Shown here: positions 7,488-16,445 of the stretch, one piece after another
Layout of the letters: each line of letters begins with the position of its first letter
How positions within the stretch are numbered: position 1 is the first letter of the stretch
Source: Streptomyces coeruleorubidus
Lineage (GTDB): Bacteria > Actinomycetota > Actinomycetes > Streptomycetales > Streptomycetaceae
Assembly (NCBI RefSeq): GCF_008705135.1
Contig: NZ_CP023694.1
Coordinates: 6,615,001 to 6,679,000 of the forward strand
Direction of reading: 5' to 3'
DNA: 64,000 nucleotides
The notes under the pieces: model-generated
Database searches by the model: none
Seen by the model: only the letters and a program-made list of their open reading frames with translations
What the model was told of the DNA's origin: nothing
Program-made: the position numbers and the translations under genes

Positions 7488-10448
7488 CTACTCGACGAGC
7501 CGGAGCAGCTGCTCCGCCTCCGCCCGCCGGGCCCGCACCGCCTCGCCGTCGCCGTCCCCGTCGTCGGTCTCCGACGTGTCGCGTCCGTCGTAGGCCGCCA
7601 GCACCGCACGCGCGCGTGCCGCCGCGTCGTCCGGGCGGCCCAGTTCGGCCTCCAGCCGGCCCGCGGCGAGCTCGGCGCCGGTGCGGCTGTGCAGGGCGGC
7701 GTCCCCGAGGGAGGCGAACACCTCGGCCGACCGCAGCACTTGGGACAGGGCCTCCTCGAACACGGCCCGGGCCGAGGCGTCGTCGGCGTCGTCGGAGACG
7801 GAACGGGCCAGCAGGTCGCCGAACTGCCCGTGTGTATGGCCGAGTTCGGCGACGAGCTGCTGCCGGGACTCCGCGTCGGACGCCGCGTCCCGTGCCGCCT
7901 CGCCCTCCCGGACCGCCTCCGCCATCAGGGCGCGTGCCTCCTCGAGGCCGTCCTGCGCGCGCAACGCCAGCCAGGCGCGGGCGCGCAGGGAGCGGATCAG
8001 CCCGTGGACGTTGCCGAGTTCGCGCCACAGGCCGCCCGCGCGTGCGTAGGCCCGGTCCGCCTCCTCGGCCAGCCCGGCCTGCCCCAGGGACTCCCCGGCC
8101 AGGTGGGCCAGGGTCGCGTGGTCGTGCTGTTCGGGCCAGTGCCGGGCGATCTCGGCGGCCTGGAGACGCCGTTCGGCGGCGGCGTGGTGCTCGCCGAGTT
8201 CGCTCAGACAGTCGCCGAGCCACCACTGCGTCTGCACGATCGCCCCGTCGCCGTGCGTGTCGGCGGTCAGGTCGGGCAGCGCCGACTCCAGCACCTCCGC
8301 GGCCTCGGCCCACCGCATCTGCCGGAGCAGGAATCCGCCGAGCTGCTGCCGGGCCCAGGCGCCCAGGGTCGCGCTCTCGCCCGCCTCGTCGGCCCAGTGC
8401 GCGGCCTCCAGGGCATGCTGGGCGGCCTCCACGGCATCGCCCCGGCCGCCGACCAGCTCGGCGAGCTGGAGGTGCAGCTGGGCCCGTCCGGGCGCCTCCA
8501 GCTGGGTCCCGCCGTGCTCCAGGGCCGCCCGCAGCGCCCGTTCCGCCTCGGCCATGTCGCCGAGGTGGTGGGCCAGGGAGGCCAGCCGGGCCTCGTACTC
8601 CACGGCGAACCACGGCAGTCCCGCCGCGACGAACGCCGCCGCGCCCCGCGCGAACAATCCCGCGGCCGTCTTCAGATCCCCGCGCAGTCCGGCCAGCTCG
8701 GCGAGCATCGCCTGCGCCTCGGCGGCCCGCGCGGCCAGCCGCACGTCCTCCCCGGCCCGCCCGTCGACCAGTGCCAGGACCTCCCGGACAGCGGCTTCGG
8801 CCTCGCCGAGAACCGCCTCCGGGCCGTCGCGCTCGGCGTCCCCCTCTGCGAGACCTTCCCCGGCCTCGTGCGCCCGGCGCATCAGGATCCGGGCCCGGCC
8901 CATCAGGACGGACGCCGTCTGCCGTATCCCGGTGTCGCCGGCGGCGTACAGCGCGAGGATCTCGTCGCGGGGACCGGACACCGCCGCGAGTGCCGCGTCG
9001 ACGTCACCCCCGAGAGCACGGACGTACGCCGCACGCGCGCGTGCCGCCAGGGCCTCACCGGGGTCGCCCGCCGCCGCGTACAGCTCCGCGGCCCGTTCGA
9101 AGAGGGCGGCGCCCTCCGGGCCGAGGCCCATCGCCTCGTGGTCGGCCAGTTCGGCCCGGTCGCGCGGGTCCAGCTCCACGCCCTCCGCGGCTTCGGCGAC
9201 CGCCGCCCACGCCTCCACGGCGTTCGGCCGCAGGTTGTCCGACAGCCGCCGTGCCTCGGCCAGCAGGGCGGGCAGATCCGGCTGCCCGGTCGCGGCGGCG
9301 GTGACCACCGGGGGAGCGGGTGGCGGCACCGGCCGTACCGACCGCACTCCCAGCGGCAGCCGCTCCACCAGCGGGCGCTGCTCCATACGCGCGCGTGCCC
9401 GCTCGCTGACGTACGTCGTGCCGTTGCGCTCGTCGAAGCGGGCCGCCAGGGCGAGGGCCTCCGCACGCGCGTGCGTGGCCAGTTCACGGGCGGTCCACTC
9501 GCGGCCGGCCGGGCCGGGCACCTGCCGGTCACCCAGCCCCAGCCCGGTCAGACGGTCCATGAGCAGGGCCACCACGCTCATGAAGTCCAGCCTGCTCTGC
9601 GGCTGCCCGTCGTCGGTGAAGTACGCCGGCCGCTCCGCGAGCAGTTCGAGCCCGCGCGCCTCGTTGCCGGTGAGCGCACAGAACTCCACGTGCTCCGCGT
9701 AGGCGCCGCGCATGCTCTCCATGGCGCGCACGAGCCGCAGGCCCCGCAGGTGGTTCCCACGGGCCTCGTCCAGGCGGCCCAGCCGCAGCAGCGGCACCAG
9801 GGAGGAGGCCAGGGCCGCGTGCGGTTCATGGGCGCAGGCGTACTCGCCCTCCAGCACCGGCCGCCACAGCTCCAGCGCCTGCGCGTCCCGGCCCCGCTCC
9901 GCCTGCCACCAGCCCTGCCCGTGCAGTTCGCAGGCGTGGCAGTCGGACATGCGGTCCCGGTCGGCGGCCAGCCACGCGGCGTACGCCCGCTCGGCCCGCG
10001 CCAGGTCCCCCACATGCGCGGCCACGCTGTGCTCGGCGCTGCGCACGGCCCGCTCGGAGTATCCGGCGAGCCGGTAGCGGTGCTCCATCTCGCCGAGCCA
10101 CTTCTCGATCGACGCGAGCGGGATGTGCGGCTGGTCCAGCATGCCGGACGACACCCACTTGAAGACCCAGTGCAGCGTGTGGGTCTCGTACTCGTCGAAG
10201 TTCTCGGGCCGTTCGTCCCACATGCGCAGCAGGCGCGCGAAGGGGACGAACATCTTCCCCTTCTCGGAGCTGTAGTTGTAGACCTTGAGCTGGTGTCCGA
10301 GCGCCTCGATCACGGCGAGCGGGACGTTCAGCTTCTCGGCGGCGGCCAGCAGTTCCTCGGCACGCGCGTTGCGGGCCGGGCCCTCCGGCTGCCCGGAGTT
10401 CTCCGCCATCGCCCGGCGCAGCGCGTCGAAGTCGGTGATCTCGCTCAT
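7488..10448 (-). CDS. large tetratricopeptide-repeat protein, partner of HSP90 gene
   Basis: A 986-residue soluble protein made almost entirely of alanine-rich helical repeats of TPR type (for example SAEHSVAAHVGDLARAERAY, and many copies of the A..LG.L..A pattern). The first ~150 residues differ: MSEITDFDALRRAMAENSG is followed by a conserved-looking segment with VYNYSSEKGKMFVPFARLL and HTLHWVFKWVSSGML. There is no signal peptide or membrane segment. The start ATG at 10448 overlaps the stop of the upstream HSP90-like gene by four bases (ATGA), so the two are translationally coupled and probably act together. In eukaryotes TPR proteins are HSP90 co-chaperones; the analogy is suggestive only. 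The gene carries several copies of a CACGCGCGCGTG-like palindrome. Confidence 0.8.
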   Translation of the reverse strand: MSEITDFDALRRAMAENSGQPEGPARNARAEELLAAAEKLNVPLAVIEALGHQLKVYNYSSEKGKMFVPFARLLRMWDERPENFDEYETHTLHWVFKWVSSGMLDQPHIPLASIEKWLGEMEHRYRLAGYSERAVRSAEHSVAAHVGDLARAERAYAAWLAADRDRMSDCHACELHGQGWWQAERGRDAQALELWRPVLEGEYACAHEPHAALASSLVPLLRLGRLDEARGNHLRGLRLVRAMESMRGAYAEHVEFCALTGNEARGLELLAERPAYFTDDGQPQSRLDFMSVVALLMDRLTGLGLGDRQVPGPAGREWTARELATHARAEALALAARFDERNGTTYVSERARARMEQRPLVERLPLGVRSVRPVPPPAPPVVTAAATGQPDLPALLAEARRLSDNLRPNAVEAWAAVAEAAEGVELDPRDRAELADHEAMGLGPEGAALFERAAELYAAAGDPGEALAARARAAYVRALGGDVDAALAAVSGPRDEILALYAAGDTGIRQTASVLMGRARILMRRAHEAGEGLAEGDAERDGPEAVLGEAEAAVREVLALVDGRAGEDVRLAARAAEAQAMLAELAGLRGDLKTAAGLFARGAAAFVAAGLPWFAVEYEARLASLAHHLGDMAEAERALRAALEHGGTQLEAPGRAQLHLQLAELVGGRGDAVEAAQHALEAAHWADEAGESATLGAWARQQLGGFLLRQMRWAEAAEVLESALPDLTADTHGDGAIVQTQWWLGDCLSELGEHHAAAERRLQAAEIARHWPEQHDHATLAHLAGESLGQAGLAEEADRAYARAGGLWRELGNVHGLIRSLRARAWLALRAQDGLEEARALMAEAVREGEAARDAASDAESRQQLVAELGHTHGQFGDLLARSVSDDADDASARAVFEEALSQVLRSAEVFASLGDAALHSRTGAELAAGRLEAELGRPDDAAARARAVLAAYDGRDTSETDDGDGDGEAVRARRAEAEQLLRLVE

Positions 10449-12289
10449 GCCTGACCGTCCTCGCTGTGCGTGGCCCACTCCAGGAGGCCGATGAACGCGC
10501 GGTTGAGCAGCGCCGAGTCGGCGGGCCTGAGCGGCCGCTGCGCCATCAGCAGCGCCTGCCCGTACAGCGACTCCGTGGCGGTGCCGATCAGCTCCGGGTC
10601 GTGCAGCGAGCTGATCCGCCGGACGAGCGGGTTGAGGTGGTTGAGCACCAGACGCGCGCGTGGGGCGCTGCCGCGCAGGGAGCCGAGGATGCCCGCCCAC
10701 AGGTCGTCGGCCTGTGCCTCGGCGTCGGCCCGGGCCTGTTCGTGCCGGGCGTCCCGGTCGTCGAGGTGCAGGGCGGGCAGGGAGAGCGGGTGGAAGGCCC
10801 GCAGCACGACGTCACAGCCCAGCGGGTCCAGCCGGGCCCGCGCCGCCGCCAGGAAGCCGGACAGGGCCAGCTCCTCGGCCGGATCGACCGCGTCCAGGTG
10901 CGCGGTCACCGTCTCCGCGTCCAGCTCGGCGACCGCGGTCCCCGGCCGCACCGAGGGCAGCGCCTCCACCAGCTCGCTGTCGTACGTGTAGCCGCCGTTG
11001 ATCACGCCGATGCCCTGCGCGGACGCGATCGGCGCGACCTGCCGGTACTCCTCGACGGTCCGCGTGAAGTGCACCACCGGGTGCCGCTGCGCGAACTCCT
11101 CCAGGGACAGCCGCCCGTCGGTCGTCTCGAAGGGCAGCCACGGCAGCATCGTGCGCAGCATCTCCCGGTCGTGCCGGGCCAGGGACTTCACGCCCAGGTG
11201 GTGCACCGCGAGGAACGCGGCCAGCCGCTCCGGATCACCGGCGGCCAGACCGGTCAGCCAGGCCCGGATCCGCTCGCCCAGTGCCTCCCGTACGGCGGCC
11301 AGCGTCTCGTCCTCGTACAGCGCCTCGCGCGAGGCCGTCGGCCGCAGACTGTCCGTGTCCAGGACGCAGCGCACGAAGAACGCCCAGTCGGGCAGCAGCT
11401 GTTCGGCCCGCTCGGTCAGCAGCATGCCCTTGAGGTGCACGCGGTGTCCCGCGCGCTGGGCCGGGCTGACCGCCGACGGCAGCACGTACGCCACCCCGCG
11501 GACGCCGGCCAGCGGCACGGACAGGTCGATCGTGTCCAGCGGGGTGAAGCCGAACAGCCCGTGGCAGTGCCGGGCGAGGGCGACACGGCGGGTGGCCGGG
11601 CTCGGATACGACCGGTCCCAGGGCGCCGGCAGGTCGGTGACCGGCTCGTCGCCCACCCGGACGTCGTACGGCAGCAGCGACCCGAAGTCCCGGGCCAGCG
11701 CCTCGACCCGCTCGGGCGTGAGCCACTCCGCGGCCCCGGCCCGCGCCACCAGATGCACGGTGGTGCCCGGTTCGGGACGCTCGGCGTCCGGCAGCGTCCG
11801 CACGGTGTACGAGCCGTCGTCGGACGCCGTCCACTCCACCGGCGGCGCCCCGGGCGTACGGGCGCTCCGGCTGACCACCCGGATCCGCTCGGCGACGACG
11901 AAACAGGCCAGCAGGCCGATGCCGAACTGCCCGAGGAACTCGGAACGCGCCTCCTGAAGGCCCTCGGCACGCTTGGAACTGCGCCCGATCGTGGCGAGCA
12001 GGTCGTGCACGTCCGCCTCGGTGAGCCCGACGCCGGTGTCCTCGACACGCAGGGCGCCGCCCTCCGCGGACAGCCGCACCCGGGCCGGAGCCTCGGGTTC
12101 GGTCGTGCGTCTGGCGGTGATGGCGTCCACGGCGTTCTGCAGCAGTTCCCGCAGGTACACCTTGGGACTGGAGTAGAGGTGGTGGGAGAGCAGGTCCACC
12201 AGACCACGCAGGTCGACCTGGAACGTATGAGGTGACTGGGGCGAATGGGATGGCTGGGATGCCTGTGAGGTCTGGGAGTCCATCTTCAC
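10445..12289 (-). CDS. HSP90-family chaperone (HtpG-like)
   Basis: GHKL-fold ATPase of 614 residues, close to E. coli HtpG in length. N-terminal ATP-binding boxes are present in order: LRELLQNAVDAITAR (N box with the Glu/Asn pair), VEDTGVGLTEADV (G1) and GQFGIGLLACFV (G2). The middle domain contains LPFETTDGRLSL, and the C-terminal end has LYGQALLMAQRPLRPAD, matching the HtpG dimerisation region. The first ~18 residues are Ser/Gln-rich. GTG 12289 is given; ATG 12283 two codons in is equally possible, with no clear Shine-Dalgarno for either. It is divergent from recG and lies directly upstream of the TPR gene with a four-base overlap. Confidence 0.9.
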   Translation of the reverse strand: MKMDSQTSQASQPSHSPQSPHTFQVDLRGLVDLLSHHLYSSPKVYLRELLQNAVDAITARRTTEPEAPARVRLSAEGGALRVEDTGVGLTEADVHDLLATIGRSSKRAEGLQEARSEFLGQFGIGLLACFVVAERIRVVSRSARTPGAPPVEWTASDDGSYTVRTLPDAERPEPGTTVHLVARAGAAEWLTPERVEALARDFGSLLPYDVRVGDEPVTDLPAPWDRSYPSPATRRVALARHCHGLFGFTPLDTIDLSVPLAGVRGVAYVLPSAVSPAQRAGHRVHLKGMLLTERAEQLLPDWAFFVRCVLDTDSLRPTASREALYEDETLAAVREALGERIRAWLTGLAAGDPERLAAFLAVHHLGVKSLARHDREMLRTMLPWLPFETTDGRLSLEEFAQRHPVVHFTRTVEEYRQVAPIASAQGIGVINGGYTYDSELVEALPSVRPGTAVAELDAETVTAHLDAVDPAEELALSGFLAAARARLDPLGCDVVLRAFHPLSLPALHLDDRDARHEQARADAEAQADDLWAGILGSLRGSAPRARLVLNHLNPLVRRISSLHDPELIGTATESLYGQALLMAQRPLRPADSALLNRAFIGLLEWATHSEDGQA

Positions 12290-12471
12290 GGCGCCGGTGG
12301 GGGACTCGCGACGGCGCGGGGTCGGGCGGTCCCGGTGGGGCGGTGACCGCGAAAGAGGGCCGGGAGCGCGTCATCCTAAGGCCCGAACCAGCCGCCTGAC
12401 CAGGGATTTCCGGGACGTATACGGCGACCTGCGCCACGGCCTCTACGGCATTGTCAGTGGCGTGGTGTGCA

Positions 12472-15400
12472 ATGGATCTCGTGCCCGCACTTCACGAACC
12501 GCTGCGACAACCACTGAAGTCGGTGCTCGGCCCCGCCACCGCGAAGGTGATGGCCGAGCACCTCGGCCTGCTCACCGTCGGCGATCTCCTCCACCACTAC
12601 CCGCGCAGATACGAGGAGCGCGGCCAGCTCACGCACCTCGCCGACCTCCCCATGGACGAGCACGTCACGGTGGTCGCCCAGGTCGCCGACGCCCGCCTGC
12701 ACACCTTCGCCTCCGCCAGGGCCCCGCGCGGCAAGGGCCAGCGCCTGGAGGTCACGATCACGGACGGCAGCGGCCGCCTCCAACTGGTCTTCTTCGGCAA
12801 CGGCGTTCACAAGCCCCACAAGGAGCTCCTGCCGGGCACCCGCGCGATGTTCGCGGGCAAGGTCTCCGTCTTCAACCGCCGCCTCCAACTGGCCCACCCG
12901 GCCTACGAGTTGCTGCGGGGCGATCCTGAGGAGTCCGTCGAGACATGGGCCGGCGCCCTGATCCCGATCTACCCGGCCACCGCCAAGCTGGAGTCCTGGA
13001 AGATCGGCAAGGCGCTCCAGACGGTCCTGCCCACCGCCCAGGAGGCCGTCGACCCGCTGCCGGAATCCCTGCGCCGGGGCCGCGGTCTGGTCCCCCTCCC
13101 CGAGGCCCTCCTGAAGATCCACCGCCCGCACACCAAGGCGGACATCGAGGACGCCCGCGCCCGCCTCAAATGGGACGAGGCCTTCGTCCTCCAGGTCGCC
13201 CTGGCCCGCCGCCGCCACGCGGACGCCCAGCTCCCGGCGGTCCCCCGCAAACCCAGCCCCGACGGCCTCCTCACGGCCTTCGACGCCCGCCTCCCGTTCA
13301 CCCTCACCGAGGGCCAGCAGCGTGTCTCCCGGGAGATCTTCGAGGATTTGGCGACCGAGCATCCGATGCACCGCCTGCTCCAGGGAGAGGTCGGATCGGG
13401 CAAGGCCCAGCCGCTCGACTCGCTGGTGCTCACACCCATGGGCTTCCGCCCCATGGGGGATCTGCGGGTGGGCGACGAGGTGGTGGTGCCGGACGGGGAC
13501 ATCGCGCTGATCGACGGCGTCTTTCCTCAGGGAGAGCGCGATGTGTGGCGCTTGGTCCTGTCCGACGGGAGTTCCGTCGAGTGCGACGACGAGCATCTCT
13601 GGATCGTCGGCACGAGCTGCGGTTGGCACCGTGGTCAGGCTCCCAAGATCATGACGACCCGGGAGATCCGTCTCGACACGTTCAAGGCCAACGGGTCGTC
13701 GAAGTGGTACATCCCGCCGGCAAAGCCGGTCGATCTCGGCGGCGACGCCGGGCTGCCCCTCGACCCGTACCTGATCGGACTGCTGCTGGGGGACGGTTCG
13801 TTCCAGCACAATCTCCGTCTTTCCACCATCGACGACGAGATCCGTGACGCGGTAGCGGCGGCAGTAGCGCCCGAATGCCGACTGGTACCGGTGAAGGGAT
13901 CGCACGGTGACTACACGATCCAGCTCAAGCAGCGTGCCGGGGGAGTGCGCAACCCGGTGATCCAGGTCCTGCGCGAGTTGGGCCTCTGGGGAACGACGTC
14001 CCACGACAAGTTCGTCCCCCGGGATTTCAAGAACGCTCCGATCAAGGACCGTCTCGCGGTGTTGCAGGGGCTTCTGGACACGGACGGCACTGTCCACGCC
14101 GACGGCATGAACATCTCCCTCTGCTCGGCTTCGCGCCGACTCGCGGAGGACGTCGCATGGCTCGTACGTTCTCTGGGCGGCCGGGCGCGAGTGCTGCCGA
14201 AGAAAGCCGCGTACAACGTGCAGGTGTCCCTGCCGGACGCTTACGCCCCGTTCCGGCTCACCCGCAAAGCAGCACGCGTGAGTCCGAGGCCGAAGTACAA
14301 CACGTTCCGACGCGGCATCCGGGCGGTCGAGTACGTGGGGCGGAAGCCCGTCCAGTGCATCAGCGTCGCCCACCCGAGCCATGCATACGTCACCGACAAC
14401 TTCACCGTCACCCACAACACCATGGTCGCCCTGCGCGCCATGCTCGCCGTGGTCGACGCCGGCGGCCAGGCCGCCATGCTCGCGCCCACCGAAGTGCTCG
14501 CCCAGCAGCACCACCGGTCGATCGTCGAGATGATGGGCGAACTGGCCGAGGGCGGCATGCTGGGCGGGTCCGAGCAGGGCACCAAGGTGGTGCTGCTCAC
14601 CGGATCCATGGGCGCGGCCGCCCGCCGCCAGGCCCTGCTCGACCTCACGACCGGCGAGGCCGGCATCGTCATCGGCACGCACGCGCTGATCGAGGACAAG
14701 GTGCAGTTCCACGATCTGGGCCTGGTCGTGGTCGACGAACAGCACCGCTTCGGCGTCGAGCAGCGCGACGCCCTGCGCGGCAAGGGCAAGCAGCCCCCGC
14801 ACCTCCTGGTCATGACGGCCACGCCGATTCCGCGCACGGTCGCCATGACGGTCTTCGGCGACCTGGAGACCTCCGTCCTCGACCAGCTCCCGGCCGGCCG
14901 CTCGCCGATCGCCAGCCATGTCGTCCCGGCCGCCGACAAGCCGCACTTCCTGTCCCGCGCCTGGGAACGGGTCCGCGAGGAAGCGGGCAACGGCCATCAG
15001 GCGTACGTGGTCTGCCCCCGCATCGGCGACGAGGAGGACGACCCGAAGAAGACCGGCAAGAAGAAGTCCCCGGAGGCCGCGGCGTCCCCCGAGGACGCCG
15101 CCGAGAAGCGCCCGCCCCTCGCCGTCCTCGACGTCGCCGAACAGCTCTCCAAGGGCCCCCTGAAGGGCCTCCGCGTCGAGGTGCTGCACGGCCGTATGCA
15201 CCCCGACGACAAGGACGCGGTCATGCGCCGCTTCGCCGCCGGCGACACGGACGTCCTGGTCGCCACCACGGTCATCGAGGTCGGCGTCAACGTCCCCAAC
15301 GCCACGGTCATGGTGATCATGGACGCCGACCGCTTCGGCGTCTCCCAACTCCACCAGCTGCGCGGCCGCGTCGGCCGTGGCTCGGCCCCCGGCCTGTGCC

Positions 15401-15723
15401 TCCTGGTCAGCGAGATGCCCGAGGCGAGCCCCGCCCGCCAGCGCCTGAACGCGGTCGCCTCCACGCTCGACGGCTTCGAACTCTCCCGCATCGACCTGGA
15501 ACAACGCCGGGAGGGCGACGTCCTCGGCCAGGCCCAGTCGGGCGCCCGCACCAGCCTGCGGATGCTCGCGGTCATCGAGGACGAGGAGATCATCGCCGAG
15601 GCCCGGGAGGAGGCGGCGGCTGTCGTGGCGAAGGACCCGGAGCTGACCAGCCTCCCGGCGCTGCGGACGGCGTTGGACGCCCTTCTGGACGAGGAGAGGG
15701 AGCAATATCTGGAAAAGGGGTGA
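12472..15723 (+). CDS. recG: ATP-dependent DNA helicase RecG, interrupted by an intein
   Basis: RecG reverses stalled replication forks and processes recombination intermediates. The precursor is 1083 residues; removing the 338-residue intein leaves 745, a normal actinobacterial RecG length. The wedge/OB region comes first (LTVGDLLHHYPRRYEERGQL, ITDGSGRLQLVFFGNG). The Walker A motif GEVGSGK is split from its Thr (TMVALRAM) by the intein. After that come MLAPTEVLAQQH, the Walker B box VVVDEQHRFGVEQR, VMTATPIPRT, then VLHGRMHPDDKDAVM, DVLVATTVIEVGVNVPNAT and QLHQLRGRVGRG. A Lys/Glu-rich insert near residue 860 (DDPKKTGKKKSPEAA) is seen in streptomycete RecG. ATG 12472 was chosen; TTG 12451 and GTG 12457 are alternatives, and none has a clear Shine-Dalgarno. 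Without splicing the ATPase could not work, so the intein must be active or the gene is null. Confidence 0.95.
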   Translation: MDLVPALHEPLRQPLKSVLGPATAKVMAEHLGLLTVGDLLHHYPRRYEERGQLTHLADLPMDEHVTVVAQVADARLHTFASARAPRGKGQRLEVTITDGSGRLQLVFFGNGVHKPHKELLPGTRAMFAGKVSVFNRRLQLAHPAYELLRGDPEESVETWAGALIPIYPATAKLESWKIGKALQTVLPTAQEAVDPLPESLRRGRGLVPLPEALLKIHRPHTKADIEDARARLKWDEAFVLQVALARRRHADAQLPAVPRKPSPDGLLTAFDARLPFTLTEGQQRVSREIFEDLATEHPMHRLLQGEVGSGKAQPLDSLVLTPMGFRPMGDLRVGDEVVVPDGDIALIDGVFPQGERDVWRLVLSDGSSVECDDEHLWIVGTSCGWHRGQAPKIMTTREIRLDTFKANGSSKWYIPPAKPVDLGGDAGLPLDPYLIGLLLGDGSFQHNLRLSTIDDEIRDAVAAAVAPECRLVPVKGSHGDYTIQLKQRAGGVRNPVIQVLRELGLWGTTSHDKFVPRDFKNAPIKDRLAVLQGLLDTDGTVHADGMNISLCSASRRLAEDVAWLVRSLGGRARVLPKKAAYNVQVSLPDAYAPFRLTRKAARVSPRPKYNTFRRGIRAVEYVGRKPVQCISVAHPSHAYVTDNFTVTHNTMVALRAMLAVVDAGGQAAMLAPTEVLAQQHHRSIVEMMGELAEGGMLGGSEQGTKVVLLTGSMGAAARRQALLDLTTGEAGIVIGTHALIEDKVQFHDLGLVVVDEQHRFGVEQRDALRGKGKQPPHLLVMTATPIPRTVAMTVFGDLETSVLDQLPAGRSPIASHVVPAADKPHFLSRAWERVREEAGNGHQAYVVCPRIGDEEDDPKKTGKKKSPEAAASPEDAAEKRPPLAVLDVAEQLSKGPLKGLRVEVLHGRMHPDDKDAVMRRFAAGDTDVLVATTVIEVGVNVPNATVMVIMDADRFGVSQLHQLRGRVGRGSAPGLCLLVSEMPEASPARQRLNAVASTLDGFELSRIDLEQRREGDVLGQAQSGARTSLRMLAVIEDEEIIAEAREEAAAVVAKDPELTSLPALRTALDALLDEEREQYLEKG
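13405..14418 (+). other. class 3 intein with LAGLIDADG homing endonuclease, in the RecG P-loop
   Basis: In-frame insertion of 338 codons between the Lys and Thr of the RecG Walker A motif (GSGK | T). The intein starts AQPLDSLVLTP and ends YVTDNFTVTHN, followed by +1 Thr. Residue 1 is Ala, so the usual N-terminal acyl shift is impossible. Instead it shows the class 3 triad: Trp66 in block B (DDEHLWIVG, two residues after His64), Cys318 in block F (RKPVQCISV), and Thr+1. His337-Asn338 are the C-terminal cyclising pair. Residues 122-132 (YLIGLLLGDGS) and 220-230 (LQGLLDTDGTV) are the two LAGLIDADG helices with both catalytic Asp residues, so the endonuclease looks intact. Codon choice is a little less GC-biased than the flanking exteins (more CGT, GGT, CAT, TTC), consistent with horizontal arrival. 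Confidence 0.93.
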
Positions 15724-15831
15724 GTGAAGCCGACCCGAGGGGCGCGGGGCTGTAGTCCATATGCGGCTACCGCCGCGCGGGCACGACCAGCCACACTGAT
15801 ACGTGAAGCCGCCCACAACCAAGGATCGAAG

Positions 15832-16419
15832 ATGACCCGCGTGATCGCCGGCACAGCCGGCGGACGTCGCCTGGCCGTACCCCCAGGCACCGGTACCCGC
15901 CCCACCTCCGACCGCGCACGCGAAGGTCTCTTCTCCACCTGGCAGTCCCTCCTCGGCGGCCCCCTGGAAGGCGAACGCGTCCTCGACCTCTACGCGGGAT
16001 CAGGAGCCGTGGGCCTGGAGGCCCTCTCCCGGGGCGCGGGCCACGCCCTCCTCGTCGAGGCCGACGCGCGAGCGGCCCGCACGGTCCGCGACAACGTGAA
16101 GTCCCTCGGACTCCCCGGCGCCGAGGTCAGATCAGGCAAAGCGGAACAGATCATCCGCACGACACCCCCCGGCGACCCGTACGACCTCGTCTTCCTCGAC
16201 CCGCCGTACGCCGTCACGGACGACGATCTTCGCGAGATCCTGCTCACACTCCGCTCGGAAGGCTGGCTCGCCGAAGAAGCCCTCGTCACCGTGGAGCGCA
16301 GCACCAGAGGCGGTGCATTCCGATGGCCCGAGGGTTTCGAAGCCCTCCGGGCCCGTCGGTACGGCGAGGGAACGTTTTGGTACGGTCGCGCCGCCTCTAC
16401 GTGCGAAGACGCACGATGA
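15832..16419 (+). CDS. rsmD: 16S rRNA (guanine(966)-N2)-methyltransferase
   Basis: SAM-dependent enzyme that methylates G966 of 16S rRNA. The 195-residue protein has the Rossmann SAM loop VLDLYAGSGAVGLEALSRGA and the catalytic DLVFLDPPY motif of RNA/DNA base N-methyltransferases. The N-terminus MTRVIAGTAGGRRL with RPTSDRAREGLFS is typical of RsmD. ATG 15832 follows AAGGATCGAAG. It is the usual neighbour of coaD, whose start lies just past or overlapping its stop. The 108 bases between recG and this gene contain no other feature I recognise. Confidence 0.95.
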   Translation: MTRVIAGTAGGRRLAVPPGTGTRPTSDRAREGLFSTWQSLLGGPLEGERVLDLYAGSGAVGLEALSRGAGHALLVEADARAARTVRDNVKSLGLPGAEVRSGKAEQIIRTTPPGDPYDLVFLDPPYAVTDDDLREILLTLRSEGWLAEEALVTVERSTRGGAFRWPEGFEALRARRYGEGTFWYGRAASTCEDAR

Positions 16420-16445
16420 CCGGACCGGAGAGCGAGGGATCACAA

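Noticed and set aside
6656..9304. Very long plus-strand frame over the DAK2 and TPR genes
   Set aside because: Its product is mostly Arg/Pro with no domain. It is in the wrong frame relative to DAK2 and antisense to TPR.
12451..12471. TTG or upstream GTG as the start of recG
   Set aside because: The added residues (SVAWCA) are not family-like, and the ATG at 12472 fits the usual N-terminus better. None has a clear ribosome-binding site, so this remains a preference.
12454..15822. Minus-strand frame of more than 1100 codons over recG
   Set aside because: It is the shadow of RecG and its intein, without start signals or motif content.
16416..16445. coaD beginning at ATG 16416
   Set aside because: It overlaps the rsmD stop and is possible, but the GTG at 16446 has a better ribosome-binding site and gives the usual 159 residues.
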